Shown: one piece after another, positions 5,555 to 8,786 of the stretch | Numbering within the stretch: position 1 is the stretch's first letter | How the letters are laid out: each line of letters opens with the position of its first letter | Origin: an uncultured Eubacteriales bacterium | Lineage (GTDB): Bacteria; Bacillota; Clostridia; Oscillospirales; Oscillospiraceae | NCBI GenBank assembly: GCA_900555735.1 | Contig: USMI01000075.1 | Span: forward strand, 1-8,786 | Length of the DNA: 8,786 nucleotides | Reading direction: 5' to 3' | Translations under genes and position numbers: made by a program | Notes under the pieces: generated by a model | Databases searched by the model: none | What the model saw: only the letters and a program-made list of their open reading frames with translations | What the model was told of the DNA's origin: nothing

Positions 5555-7150
5555 TTACAGATGCTGATAAATTTTCGCGCCGGAGGTTTTCAGCCACCGC
5601 ACCAGCACCAGCGCCAGCACGGCAAACAGCGCCGTCACCGCCAGCAGGAACGCCACCGCGCCTACGCGGGCCATCAGTGCGTAATACAGGAAGCCCAGCG
5701 CCACGGCCACCAGCCAGCCGCCGAACATGGACAGGAACACAGCCAATCCCTGTTTGATGGGAGCCACCTCGCTGGTCCAGTTGAGATTGGGCCGTTTCAG
5801 GCCCATGAACAGGCCGAAGGCGGCGGACAGCACCACATATACCATGGGGACGACCACCAGCAGCGCCGCATGAAGGAAATCCAAGCCGGACACCGCCGCC
5901 ACGCACACGGCGCACACCACCAGCGGCAGCTCCGTTATCAGCAGGTGCATCCTCAGCTTGGCCCGCAGCGCCTGCCACGGGGCAATAGGCAGCGACTGAG
6001 CGATCCACAGGCTCTTGCCCTCCAGCGACACCGACGGCGCGGTGATGTCATTGCTGCTTGCCAGCAGGCACAGGCACAGCGCCGCCAGCACCGTCACGAA
6101 GCTCTCCTCTCCGGCGAACAAGGCGTTCATCATCAGGAACACATCGCGGCCCTTGATGAGTGCCAGTACCGCCAGAACCAGCAGGAACACCGTACCCAGA
6201 CCGCAGTTCAGCATGTAAAGAGGGCTGGCAGTGAACCGGCCCAGCTCCTTACGCAGCAGGGCGATATCAGCACCGACCTGCTTAACGGCCTTCTCATGAT
6301 AGACCGCCTTGGCGGTATTGCCGGAGGCGGTGGCGATGTGCAGAAAGCTGCGGGCAATAAGATACCACACCAGCGCCAGCAGGGCGATCACCACAGCGGA
6401 GACGATCAGCATGGCCACGCCGTCGCCGCAGCCCACCCGGCCGAACAGGTACAGGGGGTAGATCCCCCTGATCTTATTGCCCACATCCTCCGCGTTCAGC
6501 AGCAGATCGGCGATCATGGCCTGAGAGCGGAAGCAAACAAAGTAGTACAGCCCGAAGAACACCAGCGAAACGATCACCGTGATAAAGCTCTTGCGCTTCA
6601 GCTTCAGGCTGATCTTGGCCACCACCCAGCCCAGTACGCAGGACAGCGTCAGCACAAACAGGGATATGACGATCAGCAGCACCACGCCGCCCAGAATACG
6701 ACCTGCCGTGACGGGCAGGGTGCACCAATAGACAATGATGGCCGGCAGGATCACGACGCCGGAATACATCAGGCCCATCAGATAGACGCTCAGCAGCCGG
6801 GAGGTCATAATGACCCGCACAGGAATGGGCATGGACAGCAGCAGGTCGTTGTCCTTGGCCAGATACAATCCGGAATAGGTGTTGAACACGCTGCCGAAGG
6901 CCCCCAGAAAGACCGCCATCATGCCCATGATGACAAAGTACAGCCAGTCCATCCCCATCTCCGCCAGAGGGCCGCACATGGTGTTGGACAACACGCCGAA
7001 CATAGTGCCCAGCAGGCCTACCATCAGCAGCACGAACATCACGATATAGCCAATGGTAGCCCCCTTGGTGCGGGCCTTATTCTTCTTGGCGTCGTAGAAA
7101 TAGCTGCGGAAAATCTCAAAAAGCTGCTTTTTTACCAGAAGCTTCAGCAT
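5555..7150 (-). CDS. ABC exporter permease subunit
   Basis: A 531-residue integral membrane protein with about 12 predicted membrane segments (roughly 31-56, 66-90, 119-142, 152-178, 188-207, 241-266, 311-333, 350-367, 401-421, 426-451, 467-490, 495-518). A related cytoplasmic motif occurs in both halves: LLLSMPIPVRVIMTSRLL (103-120) and LWIAQSLPIAPWQALRAKL (381-399). This suggests an internal duplication, as in ABC-2-like exporters with a single long permease. The start is ATG at 7150, with GGAGGG 6 bases upstream. It overlaps the ATPase stop as ATGCTGA, indicating translational coupling. A longer in-frame start at 7264 would only add low-complexity residues translated from inside the ATPase gene. 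The substrate cannot be read from the sequence. No clear terminator follows; only a weak A/T hairpin (5539-5560) covers the stop. Confidence 0.85.
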   Translation of the reverse strand: MLKLLVKKQLFEIFRSYFYDAKKNKARTKGATIGYIVMFVLLMVGLLGTMFGVLSNTMCGPLAEMGMDWLYFVIMGMMAVFLGAFGSVFNTYSGLYLAKDNDLLLSMPIPVRVIMTSRLLSVYLMGLMYSGVVILPAIIVYWCTLPVTAGRILGGVVLLIVISLFVLTLSCVLGWVVAKISLKLKRKSFITVIVSLVFFGLYYFVCFRSQAMIADLLLNAEDVGNKIRGIYPLYLFGRVGCGDGVAMLIVSAVVIALLALVWYLIARSFLHIATASGNTAKAVYHEKAVKQVGADIALLRKELGRFTASPLYMLNCGLGTVFLLVLAVLALIKGRDVFLMMNALFAGEESFVTVLAALCLCLLASSNDITAPSVSLEGKSLWIAQSLPIAPWQALRAKLRMHLLITELPLVVCAVCVAAVSGLDFLHAALLVVVPMVYVVLSAAFGLFMGLKRPNLNWTSEVAPIKQGLAVFLSMFGGWLVAVALGFLYYALMARVGAVAFLLAVTALFAVLALVLVRWLKTSGAKIYQHL

Positions 7151-7857
7151 TCTTCTCCCTCCAGTTCCAAAAAGACCTCTTCCAGACTGTCGTCGCCCTT
7201 GACCTCCTCCATGGTGCCGGAGCGGATCAGCTTGCCGCCCTTGATGATGGCTACCTTGTCGCACAGCTTTTCCGCCACCTCCAGCACATGGGTGGAGAAG
7301 AAGATGGCGCCGCCCTGATCGCAGACCTCCCGCATCATGCCCTTCAGCAGATGGGACGCCTTGGGGTCAAGGCCCACAAAGGGCTCATCCATGATGATGA
7401 GCTTCGGCTGATGGAGCCACGCGGCGATGATAGCCAGCTTCTGCTTCATACCGTGGGAATAGGCGGCGATGGGCTGGGCCAGATCCTCCGTCAGCTCAAA
7501 GGCGTCGGCATACTTGCGGATGCGCTCCTGCCGCTCCGCCGCGCCCACGCCGAAAATGTCGGCAATAAAGTTCAAATACTTGACACCCGTCATGAACTCA
7601 TACAGATCGGGGTTGTCGGGGATATAGGCCATCTCCCGCTTGCAGACCAGCGGATCAGCCTTGATGGAATGGCCGTCAATGGTGATCTCACCCTCGTCAA
7701 ATTGCAGGATGCCCACCACGGATTTCAGCGTGGTGGTCTTGCCCGCGCCGTTGTGGCCAATAAAGCCGTAAATTTCGCCCGGCGCAATGTGTAGGCTCAG
7801 ATCGTCCACGGCCTTCTTCTCGCCGTAGCGTTTGGTCAGATGTTGGATATATAACAT
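7144..7857 (-). CDS. ABC transporter ATP-binding protein
   Basis: A 237-residue nucleotide-binding subunit, full length for the family. Walker A is GHNGAGKT (34-41), the signature YSHGMKQK (133-140), Walker B LIIMDEP (153-159) with catalytic Glu158, the D-loop GLDP (162-165) and the switch His190 in STHVLE. At the Q-loop, IPDNPDLYEFMTG has Asp81 where many ABC ATPases have Gln. As I recall, this is common in the ABC-2-type exporters paired with long permeases. GGAGG lies 8 bases before the ATG at 7857. The permease gene begins inside its last codons, so the two form one transporter. A TetR gene lies just upstream, making drug or metabolite export under TetR control the most likely role. This is inference. 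Confidence 0.92.
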   Translation of the reverse strand: MLYIQHLTKRYGEKKAVDDLSLHIAPGEIYGFIGHNGAGKTTTLKSVVGILQFDEGEITIDGHSIKADPLVCKREMAYIPDNPDLYEFMTGVKYLNFIADIFGVGAAERQERIRKYADAFELTEDLAQPIAAYSHGMKQKLAIIAAWLHQPKLIIMDEPFVGLDPKASHLLKGMMREVCDQGGAIFFSTHVLEVAEKLCDKVAIIKGGKLIRSGTMEEVKGDDSLEEVFLELEGEEC

Positions 7858-7912
7858 TCTAAATTCCTCCCTGTTGATATGTCTATCGGTTTGTTCTTCT
7901 GTATCCTACCAC

Positions 7913-7951
7913 ATAACGCAGCGTCACAAGCAATACCTGACGCTGCGTTAT
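7913..7951. repeat. 14-bp perfect inverted repeat between TetR and ABC genes
   Basis: ATAACGCAGCGTCA (7913-7926) is perfectly complementary to 7938-7951, with an 11-base loop. It lies 13 bases past the TetR stop codon and 55 bases before the ATPase start. No T-run follows on either strand, so it is not a standard terminator. Just below it on the minus strand, TGG-TAGGAT resembles an extended -10 box (weak), so the repeat could be an operator over an ABC promoter. Alternatively it is an RNA hairpin in a TetR-ABC transcript. Confidence 0.55.
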
Positions 7952-7964
7952 ATCATCAAAATAT

Positions 7965-8624
7965 TCAGGAGCCCCGGCTCAGATCCGGCGAATTTCGCTG
8001 AAGCTCCCTTCCGTCCGCGCTGTCCCGCGCCACGGGCCGGACGGAAGCCTCACGCGCCTTGTCGGCACGCAGCACAAAGATCATGCCCTGAAAGATCTCG
8101 CCCAGCCGCAGGGCGATCTCCTGCTCTGTAAAGGCACATACCTTTGCAGCGCACAGGGTACACATGCCGTAGGTGTAGATCCACATCTGGCGGAACAGAT
8201 GCTCCGCCTGCGCCTGCGTGGCGTGATAGTCCTGCATAATGATGGCAATATCGGTGTCCGCGTCAAAGGGGATCTTCCGCAGCGCCGTGTCCAGATCCAC
8301 GCCGTGCGTATCCTGCATGAACAGCAGCTGGAACAGCATCGGCTCCTCCTGCGCAAACTTCACCCACTGCATACCCCGCCGCTTATAGGCGGGATGGAAC
8401 TGTTCCGCATCGGCCATATAGTCGCCGAAGCAGGCGGCGGCCCGCTCCTTCACGGCGGTTTTCAGCTCCTCCATATCCCGGAACAGCGCAAAAATAGGCG
8501 ATGGCGACGTGCCCAGCCGTTTGGCTACCTCGCGGGCCGTCAGCGCCCCCGCGCCCTGTTCCCGCACCAGCTCATGGGCGATGGCGATGATCTCGTCGCG
8601 TGTATATTTTGCTTTTGGCGGCAT
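7965..8624 (-). CDS. TetR/AcrR-family transcriptional repressor
   Basis: A 219-residue protein with an N-terminal TetR DNA-binding domain (about 7-55). The helix-turn-helix is LTAREVAKRLGTSPSPIFALFRD (28-50), although an F/Y-rich YxHF-type turn is replaced by IFALF. The C-terminal helical region (about 60-190) is the ligand and dimerisation domain, containing EEPMLFQLLFM and GMCTLCAAKVCAFTEQEI, typical of clostridial TetR proteins. The last about 30 residues are polar and low in predicted structure. ACCTCC (complement, 8632-8637) lies 7 bases before the ATG. It has its own promoter and a palindromic operator. It is immediately upstream of the ABC exporter and reads the same way, so it probably controls that exporter and itself. 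Ligand unknown. Confidence 0.88.
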   Translation of the reverse strand: MPPKAKYTRDEIIAIAHELVREQGAGALTAREVAKRLGTSPSPIFALFRDMEELKTAVKERAAACFGDYMADAEQFHPAYKRRGMQWVKFAQEEPMLFQLLFMQDTHGVDLDTALRKIPFDADTDIAIIMQDYHATQAQAEHLFRQMWIYTYGMCTLCAAKVCAFTEQEIALRLGEIFQGMIFVLRADKAREASVRPVARDSADGRELQRNSPDLSRGS

Positions 8625-8639
8625 GATACTGACCTCCTT

Positions 8640-8663
8640 GTTTCAAAACGCTCGTTACGAAAC
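8640..8663. promoter_or_regulatory. 24-bp palindrome, probable TetR operator
   Basis: GTTTC-nn-AACG (8640-8650) and CGTT-nn-GAAAC (8653-8663) are complementary at 9 of 11 positions around a CT centre. It covers the predicted transcription start, between the -10 box and the ribosome binding site of the TetR gene. Length and location fit an autorepression site. The same sequence is not seen before the ATPase gene. Confidence 0.6.
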
Positions 8664-8670
8664 ATACGTT

Positions 8671-8699
8671 ATTTTATCAGCACCAACCGCCTTTGTCAA
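8671..8699 (-). promoter_or_regulatory. Sigma-A promoter of the TetR gene
   Basis: On the minus strand TTGACA (8694-8699) and TAAAAT (8671-8676) are separated by 17 bases. The predicted start is near 8664, adjoining the 24-bp palindrome. The ABC genes may be read from the same promoter. Confidence 0.75.
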
Positions 8700-8714
8700 G
8701 CCCTAAATCGCAGC

Positions 8715-8748
8715 AAAAAGGCCCGGTTCCATCGAACCGGACCTTTTT
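8715..8748 (-). terminator. Intrinsic terminator of the gene entering from the right
   Basis: A 15-base stem (8715-8729 with 8734-8748, one mismatch) has the loop CATC and A5/T5 ends, so it can work in both directions. It begins 8 bases after the stop codon of the minus-strand gene at the right edge and lies just before the TetR promoter. Confidence 0.85.
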
Positions 8749-8756
8749 CGTTCTTA

Positions 8757-8786
8757 TTACCGGCGTCCTCCGCCGAAGCCGCCGCC
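8757..8786 (-). CDS. C-terminal end of a Gly-rich protein (partial)
   Basis: The minus strand reads GGGFGGGRR then TAA, eight bases before an intrinsic terminator. Only nine residues are inside the window. A Gly/Phe run ending in basic residues is common at the C-terminus of membrane-anchored TPM-domain proteins and some other small surface proteins. That assignment is only a guess. The frame is chosen because its stop sits correctly ahead of the terminator; the other two frames continue into the hairpin. Confidence 0.5.
   Translation of the reverse strand, partial: GGGFGGGRR

Noticed and set aside
7151..7264. Extended N-terminus of the ABC permease
   Set aside because: The extra 38 residues are an out-of-frame reading of the ATPase gene; ATG at 7150 has GGAGGG and the usual overlap.
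5561..7318. Long plus-strand reading frame of 585 residues
   Set aside because: His/Gln-rich reverse-strand shadow of the membrane permease, with no ribosome binding site.

Overview
The window looks like a chromosomal segment of a GC-rich, gut-type clostridium, most likely Oscillospiraceae/Ruminococcaceae. This is inferred from gene families and style, not from a database match. The signs are AGGAGG-type ribosome binding sites before almost every gene, near-consensus sigma-A promoters with 17-19 bp spacers, an ECF sigma factor paired with a DUF4367-type anti-sigma protein, a lipoprotein with a C-terminal HEIWH zinc-protease motif, and small TetR/MerR regulators beside an ABC exporter.

Layout from left to right. 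Positions 1-564 hold no credible protein gene. They contain a dense series of hairpins: four consecutive stems at 2-132, a large terminator-like hairpin at 231-289, and a three-way-junction-like inverted repeat at 371-438. Positions 565-1950 (minus strand) carry an ECF sigma factor followed by its membrane-anchored anti-sigma factor, with a promoter and a 23-bp near-perfect palindrome upstream at 2017-2065. Positions 2064-2641 are an AT-rich island with its own promoter and terminator around one DUF4304 gene. That gene is broken by a frameshift in a run of eight C (minus strand). A divergent promoter then drives a 627-residue lipoprotein metallopeptidase (2729-4612, plus).

This gene converges on a MerR/GyrI-like regulator (4653-5465, minus). 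The two share one perfect 21-bp-arm bidirectional terminator that contains both stop codons. The MerR gene has a textbook MerR-type promoter with a 19-bp spacer, and a possible internal start that would release the effector-binding domain alone. Upstream of it on the minus strand lies a probable TetR - ABC ATPase - ABC permease exporter cassette (8624 down to 5555). ATPase and permease overlap by 7 bases. The TetR gene has its own promoter and a 24-bp operator-like palindrome, and a 14-bp inverted repeat separates it from the ATPase. At the right edge, the last residues of another minus-strand gene (GGGFGGGRR, stop) are followed by an intrinsic terminator.

Functionally the window is a set of small envelope and stress-response modules: sigma/anti-sigma, a secreted protease, a ligand-sensing MerR, and a TetR-controlled exporter. 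I do not see a convincing new multi-gene system. The items most worth a second look are the homopolymer-interrupted DUF4304 gene, the left-end hairpin element, the sigma-promoter palindrome and the possible TipAS-like internal start in the MerR gene.
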